A stretch of 59,438 bases of DNA. Origin: an uncultured Succinivibrionaceae bacterium. Its GTDB lineage: Bacteria; Pseudomonadota; Gammaproteobacteria; Enterobacterales; Succinivibrionaceae. Below, piece by piece: positions 36,461 through 45,114 of this stretch. The stretch is taken from positions 1 to 59,438 of the forward strand of contig CALXNU010000005.1 in NCBI GenBank assembly GCA_944389835.1, written 5' to 3'. Each line of letters opens with the position of its first letter. Position 1 is the stretch's first letter. A model generated the notes under the pieces. It was not told the DNA's origin. It searched no databases and was given only the letters and a program-made list of their open reading frames with translations. The translations under genes were made by a program, and so were the position numbers.

Positions 36461-36536
36461 GTGGCTATAGCTCAGTTGGTAGAGTCCCGGATTGTGATTC
36501 CGGTTGTCGAGAGTTCGAGCCTCTCTAGCCACCCCA
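36461..36536 (+). tRNA. tRNA-His (anticodon GTG)
   Basis: 76 bases with encoded CCA. Acceptor arms GTGGCTA and TAGCCAC, anticodon loop TTGTGAT, T-loop GTTCGAGCC. It is nearly identical to E. coli hisR. Confidence 0.97.
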
Positions 36537-36560
36537 TCTAATTTTTCTTTCTTAACTCCT

Positions 36561-36644
36561 GCGGGAGTGGCGAAATTGGTAGACGCACCAGATTTAGGTT
36601 CTGGCGCCTTGTGTGTAGGAGTTCGAGTCTCCTCTCCCGCACCA
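36561..36644 (+). tRNA. tRNA-Leu (anticodon TAG)
   Basis: 84 bases with a long variable arm and encoded CCA. Acceptor arms GCGGGAG and CTCCCGC, anticodon stem CCAGA/TCTGG around TTTAGGT. Last gene of the cluster. Only a weak hairpin (ATTTGC/GCAAAT, 36717-36731) with T-rich sequence follows as a possible terminator. Confidence 0.96.
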
Positions 36645-36858
36645 GTGTTAAGAAGAAAGTACCCAATCTCAAATCTCCTTTTCAACAACAAACTTTTGAA
36701 TTTCATAGCTTTTCAAATTTGCGCCGCAAATATTTTGTCTATTATTTTAAATTTTCTTTTCAAGATCCCGGATTAAGATACTCAAAAATGTGTCTGTTAT
36801 TGTGTCCTAAATGTGTGTCTGACCTCATACTTAAGTTTTTGATAAAAATTCTCAAGCT

Positions 36859-36917
36859 TTGAATTTTTAAACACGCTCTTGCTATATTTAACTCATACAT
36901 ATACCCCGTGGGGGTAT
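36859..36917 (+). promoter_or_regulatory. copA promoter with CsoR operator
   Basis: -35 TTGAAT (36859-36864) and -10 TATATT (36883-36888) with 18-base spacing. A perfect palindrome ATACCCC-GTG-GGGGTAT lies at 36901-36917, just past the expected transcription start. It matches the GC-rich CsoR operator type (TACCCC...GGGGTA). The csoR gene is the last gene of this operon, so autoregulated copper induction is expected. Confidence 0.82.
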
Positions 36918-36928
36918 TGGGAGTTAAT

Positions 36929-39487
36929 ATGAAAGAGAAATTTAATGTAAGCGGTATGTCTTGTGCAGCGTGTTCTGCGCGTGTGCATAAGGCTGTAAGT
37001 AAACTTGAGGGCGTACAAGATTGTAATGTCAACCTGCTTAAAAACAGTATGCAAGTTGAATTTGATGATAGTAAAGTTGATGAAAATAAAATTATTCAAG
37101 CGGTAATTGATGCAGGCTACGGGGCAAGTACTATTGAAAGTAAAAGTAGTAAAAGCACTTCTACCCAAGCAGTTGATGAAAGTGTGCTTGAATATCAGAG
37201 CTTAAAAAAGCGTTTTATTTTATCGCTAATTTTTACCTTGCCACTTTTTTATCTCTCCATGGCCCCGATGGTTGGTTTGAGTATCCCAAGTCTTTTTGAA
37301 GGGGTGCAAAATAGCGTTGTTTATGCCTTAGTACTTTTTATCTTAGCTAGCATCGTAGCTTTTATTAATACTAAGTATTTTAAACAAGGCTTTATAAGTT
37401 TATTTCATTTAAGTCCTAATATGGACTCATTAGTTGCCATAGGCGCGGGCGCTTCATTGCTTTATGGCGTATATGCACTCTTTAAAATGGCGTATGCCTT
37501 AGGTGCTCAAGATTTAGCAACCGTTGAAAGTTTACGTCATGATCTCTACTTTGATGGGGCAGCCACCATTTTAACTTTAATCACCTTAGGTAAGACCTTT
37601 GAGGCCAGAGCTAAGGGTAAGACTAAAGATGCTATTAATAAACTTATGGATCTCACCCCTAAAACGGCAATTTTGCTTGATGGGGATCGTGAAAAAGAAA
37701 TTTTAGTAAGCGAAGTTAAAGAAGGTGATCTTTTAGTTGTCAAAGAAGGTTTGGCAATTCCTGTAGATGGCGAGGTAATCGAAGGGGTCGGTGCAGTTGA
37801 TGAGTCAATTATCACCGGTGAAAGCTTACCTGTTGATAAGAATCTAAAAGATCCATTAATTGGCGGGAGTATTTTAAAAAGTGGCTTTTTAAAGATGAAG
37901 GCCACTAAAGTAGGTGATAAGACCGCCCTTGCCCAAATTATCGCTTTAGTTGATGAGGCTACAAGCTCTAAAGCTCCAATTGCGAAACTTGCAGATCAGG
38001 TGGCGGGGATCTTTGTGCCAATTGTTATAGGTATTGCATTAATTACTTTTATAAGCTGGCTTGTAGTAGGCTCAAGTTTAGAGTTTGCACTTACCATGGC
38101 CGTATCGGTATTGGTAGTCTCCTGTCCTTGTGCTTTAGGTTTGGCAACGCCAACCTCCATTATGGTAGGCACTGGCCTTGGAGCTTCAAATGGCATTTTA
38201 ATTAAAAATGCCCAAAGTTTAGAAACTCTAGCCTCAATTAATGAAATTATCTTAGATAAGACCGGGACTATCACCAAGGGTACACCTAATGTCGTCTATG
38301 CCAAGGCTTTATCTGAGCCTCAAGAGTTTTTAGCTTTAGCCTTAAGTATTGAAAAGCTCTCCTCCCATCCATTAGCGACGGCAATTGTAAATTATGTAAA
38401 AGAAAAAGGGGCGCAGGAGCTTAAACTTGAGGATTTTGAAAGTATAGAGGGACAAGGTCTTAAGGCTTTATTTGAGAAGCAGACAATCTTAGCTGGTAAC
38501 AAGCGTTTAATGGCAAGCTTTAAGGTAAATTTAGAGCCACTTCAAGATGAGATTAAAGCTTGTGAAGATCTAGGGCAGACGGTGTTATATCTTGCAAAAG
38601 ACCATAAGCTTTTAGGTATGCTTTCTTTAAGTGATGAAATAAAAGAGGATAGTTTTGAGGCTATTGCCAAGCTTAAAGCTTTAGGTCTTAAGATCACCAT
38701 GCTTACAGGCGACAGTCAAAAGGTTGCAGTGGCGGTTAAAAATAAATTAGGCCTTGATGATTTTAAGGCTCAAGTGCTCCCACAAGATAAGGCACAAGCG
38801 GTTAAAGATCTGCAAGATAAGGGACATAAAGTTGCCATGGTAGGTGATGGCGTAAATGATGCTCCAGCTTTAGCACAAGCCGATCTTGGAATTGCCATTG
38901 GCGCTGGCACTGATGTCGCCATTGATTGTGCGGATGTGGTTCTTATGAAAAATAGCCTTCAGGATGTGGTAGGGGCTATTGAGCTAAGTAAGGCTACCTT
39001 GCGCAATATTAAAGAGAATCTCTTTTGGGCCTTTATTTACAATATTATTGGCATTCCAATCGCCGCAGGCTGTTACTATGCTTTATTCTCTTTAAAGTTA
39101 AACCCGATGATTGCTGCTTTAGCAATGAGTTTTAGCTCAGTTTTCGTGGTAAGTAATGCCTTAAGATTAAGATTTTTTAAACCTACCGTCTCAAAGAGCG
39201 TGACTACTTCTAAAAAAGAAGTTGAAGCTTTAGCCCCTCTTGTACAGGCGGATTTATTAACTAATAAAGGAGAATCAACTATGGATAAGGTAATTTCAAT
39301 TAAAGGTATGATGTGCCAGCATTGTGTAGCTCATGTCACAAAGGCTTTAGAGAAAGTACCTGGAACTTCTGAAATTAAGGTAAGCTTAGATGAGGGTAAG
39401 GCTTACTTGAAAGTAAATGATGAAGTAAGTGATCAAATGTTAATTGACGCGATTGTCGATGCAGGATATGAGGTAACTGGTATTTAA
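36929..39487 (+). CDS. copA: Copper-exporting P1B ATPase CopA with C-terminal CopZ-like domain, 852 aa
   Basis: Inner-membrane Cu(I) efflux pump. In order: N-terminal HMA domain GMSCAAC (C12, C15), helices, TGESLP actuator loop, CPC copper site (C399-P-C401), phosphorylation site DKTGT (Asp443), SSHPLATA, GDGVNDAPALA, then a linker and a second HMA domain with GMMCQHC (C796, C799). A C-terminal HMA is unusual; most bacterial CopA proteins carry HMA domains only at the N-terminus. The start ATG 36929 has GGGAG ahead; the GTG at 36908 lies inside the operator. The stop overlaps csoR by one base. Confidence 0.94.
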   Translation: MKEKFNVSGMSCAACSARVHKAVSKLEGVQDCNVNLLKNSMQVEFDDSKVDENKIIQAVIDAGYGASTIESKSSKSTSTQAVDESVLEYQSLKKRFILSLIFTLPLFYLSMAPMVGLSIPSLFEGVQNSVVYALVLFILASIVAFINTKYFKQGFISLFHLSPNMDSLVAIGAGASLLYGVYALFKMAYALGAQDLATVESLRHDLYFDGAATILTLITLGKTFEARAKGKTKDAINKLMDLTPKTAILLDGDREKEILVSEVKEGDLLVVKEGLAIPVDGEVIEGVGAVDESIITGESLPVDKNLKDPLIGGSILKSGFLKMKATKVGDKTALAQIIALVDEATSSKAPIAKLADQVAGIFVPIVIGIALITFISWLVVGSSLEFALTMAVSVLVVSCPCALGLATPTSIMVGTGLGASNGILIKNAQSLETLASINEIILDKTGTITKGTPNVVYAKALSEPQEFLALALSIEKLSSHPLATAIVNYVKEKGAQELKLEDFESIEGQGLKALFEKQTILAGNKRLMASFKVNLEPLQDEIKACEDLGQTVLYLAKDHKLLGMLSLSDEIKEDSFEAIAKLKALGLKITMLTGDSQKVAVAVKNKLGLDDFKAQVLPQDKAQAVKDLQDKGHKVAMVGDGVNDAPALAQADLGIAIGAGTDVAIDCADVVLMKNSLQDVVGAIELSKATLRNIKENLFWAFIYNIIGIPIAAGCYYALFSLKLNPMIAALAMSFSSVFVVSNALRLRFFKPTVSKSVTTSKKEVEALAPLVQADLLTNKGESTMDKVISIKGMMCQHCVAHVTKALEKVPGTSEIKVSLDEGKAYLKVNDEVSDQMLIDAIVDAGYEVTGI
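39281..39487 (+). CDS. Possible separate CopZ-like copper chaperone from an internal start, 68 aa
   Basis: Within copA, in frame, AAAGGAG (39266-39272) stands 8 bases ahead of an ATG at 39281. From there the protein is MDKVISIKGMMCQHC onward, 68 residues, the exact size and shape of free CopZ/Atx1 chaperones, with the CxxC copper site. This suggests that a copZ gene became fused in frame to copA while keeping its own translation start, so both a fused and a free form may be made. It is inference from the ribosome site and length. Confidence 0.55.
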   Translation: MDKVISIKGMMCQHCVAHVTKALEKVPGTSEIKVSLDEGKAYLKVNDEVSDQMLIDAIVDAGYEVTGI

Positions 39488-39753
39488 TGCACGCCGACTC
39501 AAAGAAAATAAGCCGCGAGCTTAAAATTGCTCGCGGTCAATTAGATGGGATCTTACGCATGGTCGATGAAGATCGCTATTGCGTGGACATCTCCAATCAA
39601 TTATTAGCAACTTTAGCTTTACTTAAGAAAATCAATCAAGAGATCTTACGTGAGCACATTCGAGGTTGTGTTCGTGAGGGCTTAGGTTGTAGTGAGGATA
39701 ATCCTAAAGTTGAAGAGGCTTTAAAGCTTTTAGAAAAGCTTGCCACGACTTAA
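39487..39753 (+). CDS. csoR: CsoR-family copper-sensing repressor, 88 aa
   Basis: All-helical metal-dependent repressor of the CsoR/RcnR/FrmR family. The Cu(I) ligands of CsoR are present with the right spacing: Cys32 (DRYCVDIS), His57 and Cys61 (REHIRGC). This C-H-C set separates CsoR from the nickel/cobalt (RcnR) and formaldehyde (FrmR) branches. The ATG overlaps the copA stop (TAATG). A matching palindromic operator precedes copA. Copper binding is expected to release the DNA. Confidence 0.92.
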   Translation: MHADSKKISRELKIARGQLDGILRMVDEDRYCVDISNQLLATLALLKKINQEILREHIRGCVREGLGCSEDNPKVEEALKLLEKLATT

Positions 39754-39755
39754 AC

Positions 39756-39785
39756 AAAAAACCCCGCTTTGAGCGGGGATTTTAA
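39756..39785. terminator. Bidirectional intrinsic terminator csoR / araD
   Basis: CCCCGC (39762-39767) pairs with GCGGGG (39773-39778). ATTTT follows on +, and six T follow on the minus strand. It closes both converging genes. Confidence 0.85.
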
Positions 39786-39809
39786 ATCAAAACTTAAGGT
39801 AAAAATTAA

Positions 39810-40523
39810 TTAGTGCTGAGTATTAGCCTGACCATAGTAAGCATTCTTACCATGCTTTCTTAAATAGTGCTTATCAAGTAAAGTCTGTTGCATAGGCTCA
39901 ATGTGACCGCCTAAAAGCATCTTGCTGTGGAAGGCCATGAAAGCTACTTCCTCTAAGACTACTGCATTGTGCACTGCATTGTATGGAGAGGTACCCCAAG
40001 TAAATGGACCGTGAGAGTGAACGATTACCGCTGGTACGTCCTTCATGGCAATACCGCGAGTCTTAAAGGTTTCAACAATCACCTTACCAGTTTCTGCCTC
40101 ATATGAGCCTTTGATCTCTTCATCAGTCATCATACGGGTGCAAGGAACTGCGCCGTAGAAATAGTCAGCGCCGGTGGTGCCTAAAGCTGGGATATCAATA
40201 CCAGCTTGTGCCCAAGAGGCAGCATAGCGGCTGTGAGTGTGAACAACACCTTTGATATCCTCACAAGCACGATAGAGCTCTAAGTGAGTATCGGTATCAG
40301 TAGATGGATTTAAATCGCCTTCAACCTTCTTACCGGTCTCTAAGTCAACTACTACCATATCGCTTGCTTTCATGGTATCGTAATCAACTCCAGATGGTTT
40401 AATTACCATTAAACCTTCATTACGATCGATACCTGAAACATTACCCCAGGTAAAAGTGACCAAATTGTGCTTTGGAAGTAATAAATTTGCCTTAAAGACT
40501 TCTTCTTTTAAATCTTCTAACAT
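39810..40523 (-). CDS. araD: L-ribulose-5-phosphate 4-epimerase, 237 aa
   Basis: Class-II aldolase-fold zinc enzyme producing D-xylulose-5-phosphate. Metal-binding histidines appear in [14 protein letters not shown], and a later His in [12 protein letters not shown]. The substrate-binding stretch [11 protein letters not shown] near residue 25 is typical of AraD/UlaF/SgbE. Length matches (231 aa in E. coli). No other arabinose or ascorbate gene is adjacent, so which of the three isozymes it represents is uncertain. AAGAGGT precedes the ATG. Confidence 0.88.
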   Translation of the reverse strand: MLEDLKEEVFKANLLLPKHNLVTFTWGNVSGIDRNEGLMVIKPSGVDYDTMKASDMVVVDLETGKKVEGDLNPSTDTDTHLELYRACEDIKGVVHTHSRYAASWAQAGIDIPALGTTGADYFYGAVPCTRMMTDEEIKGSYEAETGKVIVETFKTRGIAMKDVPAVIVHSHGPFTWGTSPYNAVHNAVVLEEVAFMAFHSKMLLGGHIEPMQQTLLDKHYLRKHGKNAYYGQANTQH

Positions 40524-40691
40524 GACAGCGACCTCTTAAGAAATTTGTTTGATGGGTAAATATTAGCAGGGATTTTAAGTTTTGGCGTAACTTTTTGCGC
40601 AAACTTTGAACTAGGTTAAATTTTTTAAAGTAGCTTAAAATTAAGGCTTTGAGATAAAAGAAGTCTTAATTTTAAGCAAAACCGCAAACGG

Positions 40692-41447
40692 TTACGGATT
40701 TTCTTTAAAATCAAAATCCAAAAGGGAGCCGCGAAGATCAAAAAAGCGCAAGAAAAGGCGCAACAGGGGTAGTTTAAATTTGCTTTGATGCATAAGAGAG
40801 AAAAGCTCATTTAAAGTTAAGGTCTTATCATAAAGGTAAACAAAGGAGCTTTGACTTTTATAGTTTTCAATTAAAAAAAGTAGTTTTTCACTGCAACTTT
40901 CAAGGCTTATTAAGGGTAAATGATTGTGACCGTCTAAAAAGTATAAAGGCGGGAATTTTTTGAAGATTTTAATGGCAGGGGCACTGTCATCTAAGACTAA
41001 AGCAAAGCGCAACATCGTAGTTTTACTGTGCCCAAAAGTTTTATAACCATACTCTTCTAAGCTTAAGGCAAAGTTTGTAAAAGGGTTGTGCTCGCCGTTT
41101 TCTTGTGCACTAAAACCTGAGCCTTGAAAATAGGCTAAAGGCTTGGGGCAGATTTTAAAAAGTTTATCGACAACTGCAACTCTTGAGTCATAAAGCTCTT
41201 GTAAACGCTTTTTACCAATAAATTTTGCCCCTAAATTTTCACCTGCTAGGTTTATGAGAATAAAGTCCTCTTGTGGATCTAACTTTACTTCATCATAAGT
41301 TGCAAACTCAACATGAGGTAAATTAAAGCGCTCTTTATTATTTTTAAAGCGGGAGAGGGCAATGGTTTGGATGTTGTTTGCAGAAAGCTTTTTTACCAAG
41401 GAAAAGCCAATAAGACCTGTGGCTCCTGCGACAATCACACGTAACAT
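40692..41447 (-). CDS. YfcH-like NAD-dependent epimerase/SDR protein, short form, 251 aa
   Basis: Extended SDR of the TIGR01777 (YfcH/SDR39U1) type. The N-terminal GATGLIGFSL is the nucleotide-binding glycine motif, INLAGENLGAKFIGKKRLQ and DSRVAVVDKL match the family, and the central serine-glycine region reads GSGFSAQENGEH. The protein is about 45 residues shorter than E. coli YfcH (297 aa), mainly in the middle, and has diverged. The role is unknown in the family. AAGGA precedes the ATG. A small hairpin (AACCG/CGGTT, 40680-40693) overlaps the stop and may terminate. Confidence 0.75.
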   Translation of the reverse strand: MLRVIVAGATGLIGFSLVKKLSANNIQTIALSRFKNNKERFNLPHVEFATYDEVKLDPQEDFILINLAGENLGAKFIGKKRLQELYDSRVAVVDKLFKICPKPLAYFQGSGFSAQENGEHNPFTNFALSLEEYGYKTFGHSKTTMLRFALVLDDSAPAIKIFKKFPPLYFLDGHNHLPLISLESCSEKLLFLIENYKSQSSFVYLYDKTLTLNELFSLMHQSKFKLPLLRLFLRFFDLRGSLLDFDFKENP

Positions 41448-41461
41448 AGATTTATCCTTGA

Positions 41462-41487
41462 GAAAAAAGCCTTCATTAAGAAGGCTT
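41462..41487 (-). terminator. Intrinsic terminator of pta
   Basis: GCCTTC (41469-41474) pairs with GAAGGC (41480-41485). On the minus strand six T follow. It lies 22 bases after the pta stop. Confidence 0.85.
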
Positions 41488-41507
41488 TTGTAAACTTAAT
41501 TAAGTTT

Positions 41508-43481
41508 TTAGCACTGAGTGGCTTGAATTGCAGTAATTGCAATAGTGTAGATGATGTCATCTACTAAAGCGCCACGTGATAAGTCATTCACAGGCTTTCT
41601 CATACCCTGTAACATAGGTCCAATGGAGACTAAGTTTGCAGATCTTTGAACAGCCTTGTAAACGGTGTTACCAGTTTCAAGTGATGGGAAGATAAAGACG
41701 GTAGCTTTACCTGCCACAGGTGAGCCTGGAGCCTTTTGAGCGGCTACATTTGGCATTACGGCAGCATCGTACTGTAATGGACCGTCGATGCAAAGATCAG
41801 GTCTCTTCTCCTTGGCAATGCGGGTTGCTTCAACCACAGCATCAATGTCAGGACCCTTACCTGAAGTACCAGTTGAATAGGTAACCATGGCCACGCGTGG
41901 GTCAATACCAAAGGTCTTGGCAGTATCTGCAGATTGAATAGCAATTTCAGCTAATTCCTCTGGCTTTGGATTTGGATTGATAGCGCAATCACCAAAGACA
42001 TAGACTTGCTCTGGCATGAGCATGAAGAAGACTGAGGAGACTAAAGAGGCATTTGGAGCGGTCTTAATGATCTGAAGTGGTGGACGAATAGTATTGGCGG
42101 TAGTGTGTACAGCACCTGAAACTAAACCATCAACCTCGTCGCGCTCAATCATCATAGTAGCTAAAACTACATTATCTTGAAGCATGTCGCGAGCTTGATC
42201 TTCAGTTAACCCCTTCTTTTTTCTAAGCTCAACTAAGCGGGCAACATAGTTTTCACGAACTTGCTCTGGGTCTACAAATTCAACACCCTCACCTAAGGTG
42301 ACACCTTGTTGGGCGGCAACTTCTAAGATCTTATCCTTGTTACCAAATAACACTGGGGTGGCAATACCTTCACTTGCAACCTTGGCGGCAGCGCACACGG
42401 TACGTGGCTCATCACCTTCAGGAAGAGCAATGCGCTTGTGGGCTGCTCTTGCAAGCTCAGTTAACTTGTAGCGGAAAGCAGCAGGGCTCATTAAGGTGAC
42501 ACGGTCTTCATCACCCTTTAAGGATGCAATGACCTCTTTATCAAATAAAGGTGCAGCATACTCGCTTACACGAGTGATCTTAGCCTCATCATCTAAAGCT
42601 AAGAGAGCAGGCATAGCATTTAAAGTAGTTAAAGTCTCTAACTTGCAGGCCTTAGTGTAAATTACAGTCTTGCCTTCGATTTCATCTTTCTTATCGCAAG
42701 TTAAAACGATAACTTTGGCAGCAGTCTCGCAAGGCTCAGTGGCAATTAAGACATCCTTGTCAGTTGCACACTTGCCGCATAAGCTCAAGCCAGTAACGCG
42801 AGCCTCACCGTCACCCTTATAGTCTGCACCTAAGAACATAGCAACGTCTTTGGCACGAACTGAGTAGCAGCATGGGCAATATGGGATAGTGGCGATTACC
42901 TTATCTAAGGCAGGTTCTTTTTGACCTTTGCTGCAAGCACAGCTCTCACCATCACAGCCACAATCTTTGTCACCTGCAAGAACTAACTTGCGGGAATGAT
43001 CAGGGCCTTTTTTGGCATCTGCATTTAAGATCACGTTGCCCAAGAATCTGTCAGTTGCAGCCTTACCAAAAGCTTGTAAGGTAATGGCATTAGCATTCTT
43101 GGCATTTTGGCAAGCGCCTTGATTTACAGCGATGATCTGAGCATCTAAAGCGTGGCAAATCTCAGCGTTGATCTCATCTTGATTGAAGCGGTCCGTCACC
43201 ACACCTTCAACTACGACGCAATCTGGCTTTTGGCCTTCACAAATTGCATTAAACTTAGCTAAGATCTTCTCAATTAATTCAGTCTTTTGGCCCTTGGCAA
43301 TATACTTTACAGCCTCGCGTAAAGAAATTGCGCCATCACAGACTTGGCAGCAGCAAACGCTAATTGGACGGAATAAAATGGTCTTTACGCCACTGTCATT
43401 TAAAGCTTTAACAAGACCTAAGGATACTGGGAAAATACCTGCAGACTTACCTGCTGGAACAATCATTACTTTGCGAGTCAC
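41508..43481 (-). CDS. pta: Phosphate acetyltransferase with cysteine-rich N-terminal half, 657 aa
   Basis: Makes acetyl phosphate from acetyl-CoA, the first step of acetate fermentation. The C-terminal half is a normal PTA catalytic domain (KRIALPEGDEPRTVCAA to the end). The N-terminal half keeps the P-loop-like (BioD-type) domain and a shortened DRTGG-like region but carries 20 cysteines in about 280 residues. These include SVCCCQVC (C43-C48), CGCDGESCAC (C174-C183), CPCC (C202-C205) and LCGKC (C235, C238). Such clusters look like metal sites and are not found in E. coli Pta. The chosen start is GTG 43481 (MTRKVMIVPAGKS), with GGAGAG 7 bases ahead, matching the E. coli beginning. ackA is not adjacent. 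Confidence 0.93.
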   Translation of the reverse strand: MTRKVMIVPAGKSAGIFPVSLGLVKALNDSGVKTILFRPISVCCCQVCDGAISLREAVKYIAKGQKTELIEKILAKFNAICEGQKPDCVVVEGVVTDRFNQDEINAEICHALDAQIIAVNQGACQNAKNANAITLQAFGKAATDRFLGNVILNADAKKGPDHSRKLVLAGDKDCGCDGESCACSKGQKEPALDKVIATIPYCPCCYSVRAKDVAMFLGADYKGDGEARVTGLSLCGKCATDKDVLIATEPCETAAKVIVLTCDKKDEIEGKTVIYTKACKLETLTTLNAMPALLALDDEAKITRVSEYAAPLFDKEVIASLKGDEDRVTLMSPAAFRYKLTELARAAHKRIALPEGDEPRTVCAAAKVASEGIATPVLFGNKDKILEVAAQQGVTLGEGVEFVDPEQVRENYVARLVELRKKKGLTEDQARDMLQDNVVLATMMIERDEVDGLVSGAVHTTANTIRPPLQIIKTAPNASLVSSVFFMLMPEQVYVFGDCAINPNPKPEELAEIAIQSADTAKTFGIDPRVAMVTYSTGTSGKGPDIDAVVEATRIAKEKRPDLCIDGPLQYDAAVMPNVAAQKAPGSPVAGKATVFIFPSLETGNTVYKAVQRSANLVSIGPMLQGMRKPVNDLSRGALVDDIIYTIAITAIQATQC

Positions 43482-43632
43482 GACAAAGCTCTCCATTAAA
43501 TAAACTTAAGACAAAGGCTCTAGCCTATACCACTTTAGGATCTTACTCCACCATACAAAAAAATGTACAAACAAAGCTTAAGATCCGTGAGGTATTTCAT
43601 TTCATTTTCCAAAAAAATAGCAAGGTTTGGCA

Positions 43633-43665
43633 AGAAAAAAATAAAGCCTCAAGACTTGAGGCTTT
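43633..43665 (-). terminator. Intrinsic terminator of the idnD-like gene
   Basis: AAAGCCTCAAG (43643-43653) pairs with CTTGAGGCTTT (43655-43665). On the minus strand ATTTTTTT follows. Confidence 0.88.
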
Positions 43666-43711
43666 GACGGAGGACAATTACAAAAAGGCACATGCCTATT
43701 TTGAGGTTAAT

Positions 43712-44755
43712 TTAAAAATGAACTTGTACTTTGCAAGTATCAGGTGAAATGGCAGCTTTCATGGCTTCCACGCACTCACTTGCCGGGAATGAGGCACTAA
43801 GAAGTGGCAGTGGATTGATTAAGCCTTTCTCTAAGGCATTGACTGCCGGGCCAAATTCCTCATAGAAACGGAAGACGGCATTCCACTTTAAACCCTTAGT
43901 TGCAAAAGGACCTAAATCTGTTGGTTGATGGCCGGTGCCAAACATGCCAACTTGAGAGACCGTACCTTCAGGACGGACCATTTGCATGGTTTGCACGCAA
44001 GCAAAACCGTTACCTGTGGCCTCTAAGGCACAATCAAAGTGTCCTTTGTGCTCACACCACTTTTTAATTTGCTCAGGATTATCCTTAGAGTTGCAAATCT
44101 CATCGGCTCCCATCTCAAGGGCGATTTCAAGTGGCTTTTGACGAATATCAACTACGGTCACACGATCGGCACCTAAGACTTTAGCTGAGGCTGCACATAA
44201 AAGGCCAATTGGACCTGCACCCATCACTAAGACATTTTTACCAATTACCTCACCTAAGGAGTGCACACCATTGTAGGCGACCCCTAAAGGCTCAGCAAAA
44301 GCGCCTATTTCAGGCTTCATATTTTGCACGACGCGGCATTGTGCCTCATGTACCACCACTTTTTCAGCAAATAAGCCTTGAACGTGGGGGAAGGTAGCAG
44401 CTGATCCTAAGTGGCGCATATTCTCACAGTATGAGTACATCTGATGGGCGCAATAATAGCAATCATCTCTAAAGCAAGGGCGGGCTGGACGTAAGATCAC
44501 CATATCGCCTTTTTTGATGCCTTGAACCTTTGCGCCTACTTCCTCAACAATACCGCAACCTTCATGACCAATTACGATAGGTTCACGGACGACAATTGCA
44601 GAGCCAATGCCACCTTCTAGGTAGTAGTGTTGATCTGAACCACAAATACCACCTGCTTGGATTTTTACCTTCACCTCGTGATCTTCAGTAATTTGAGGCT
44701 CGGCAATATCTTCAAATCTTAAATCTTCCTTTTTATGTAACACACAAGCTTTCAT
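43712..44755 (-). CDS. Zinc-dependent dehydrogenase, L-idonate 5-dehydrogenase-like, 347 aa
   Basis: Medium-chain alcohol dehydrogenase. Catalytic zinc residues are in GGICGSDQHYY (Cys) and GHEGCG (His, Glu). The structural zinc cysteines are in CFRDDCYYCAHQMYSYC. The NAD(P) fold reads VMGAGPIGLLCA. The stretches SDQHYYLEGGIG and MRHLGSAATFPHVQG fit IdnD and its sugar-acid relatives best. Length is typical. It is divergent from a TRAP transporter and close to a GntR regulator, suggesting a sugar-acid uptake-and-oxidation locus. The exact substrate is open. Confidence 0.85.
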   Translation of the reverse strand: MKACVLHKKEDLRFEDIAEPQITEDHEVKVKIQAGGICGSDQHYYLEGGIGSAIVVREPIVIGHEGCGIVEEVGAKVQGIKKGDMVILRPARPCFRDDCYYCAHQMYSYCENMRHLGSAATFPHVQGLFAEKVVVHEAQCRVVQNMKPEIGAFAEPLGVAYNGVHSLGEVIGKNVLVMGAGPIGLLCAASAKVLGADRVTVVDIRQKPLEIALEMGADEICNSKDNPEQIKKWCEHKGHFDCALEATGNGFACVQTMQMVRPEGTVSQVGMFGTGHQPTDLGPFATKGLKWNAVFRFYEEFGPAVNALEKGLINPLPLLSASFPASECVEAMKAAISPDTCKVQVHF

Positions 44756-45114
44756 GGTGTCTCCAAATGATCTTAAACAAATCTTAATAATCTCTTTTAA
44801 GCGCTATTATAGGCACTTTTTTAAAGAATAGGGAAAAACTTGGATACTAGTTTACAAGTTTTTCTTAAAAGTTCGACGAGCTTCAAATTTTCAAAAATAG
44901 TCATCTAGTCACCTAGTAACCAAGATTTAAAAAATTTTATTTTAAATTAAAAAGATAAATAAAATTTAATACTCAAATTTTATCCAAAAGAGCAAAAACT
45001 TTTTAAAAATGAGAGCTAGCTTACATTTCTTTTAAAGAAAATTTTATAAGATGCACTCAAAGCGTGTCTTTAAAAACGCTTGCCAAATTTGTCATTACTT
45101 TAAGAGGTTTAGTT
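44756..45114. promoter_or_regulatory. Divergent control region idnD-like / dctPQM with CTAG-N4-CTAG site
   Basis: 359 bases without a gene. TATAAT on the minus strand (44811-44806) is the -10 candidate for the dehydrogenase gene. CTAGTCACCTAG (44905-44916) is a paired CTAG motif, and ACTAGT occurs at 44846-44851. The same CTAG-N4-CTAG arrangement lies in front of the gntR gene (48887-48898), so this is the likely operator of that regulator. The rest is very AT-rich. Confidence 0.6.

Noticed and set aside
36908-36928. GTG 36908 as copA start
   Set aside because: It lies inside the CsoR operator palindrome; ATG 36929 has a ribosome site and starts the HMA domain.
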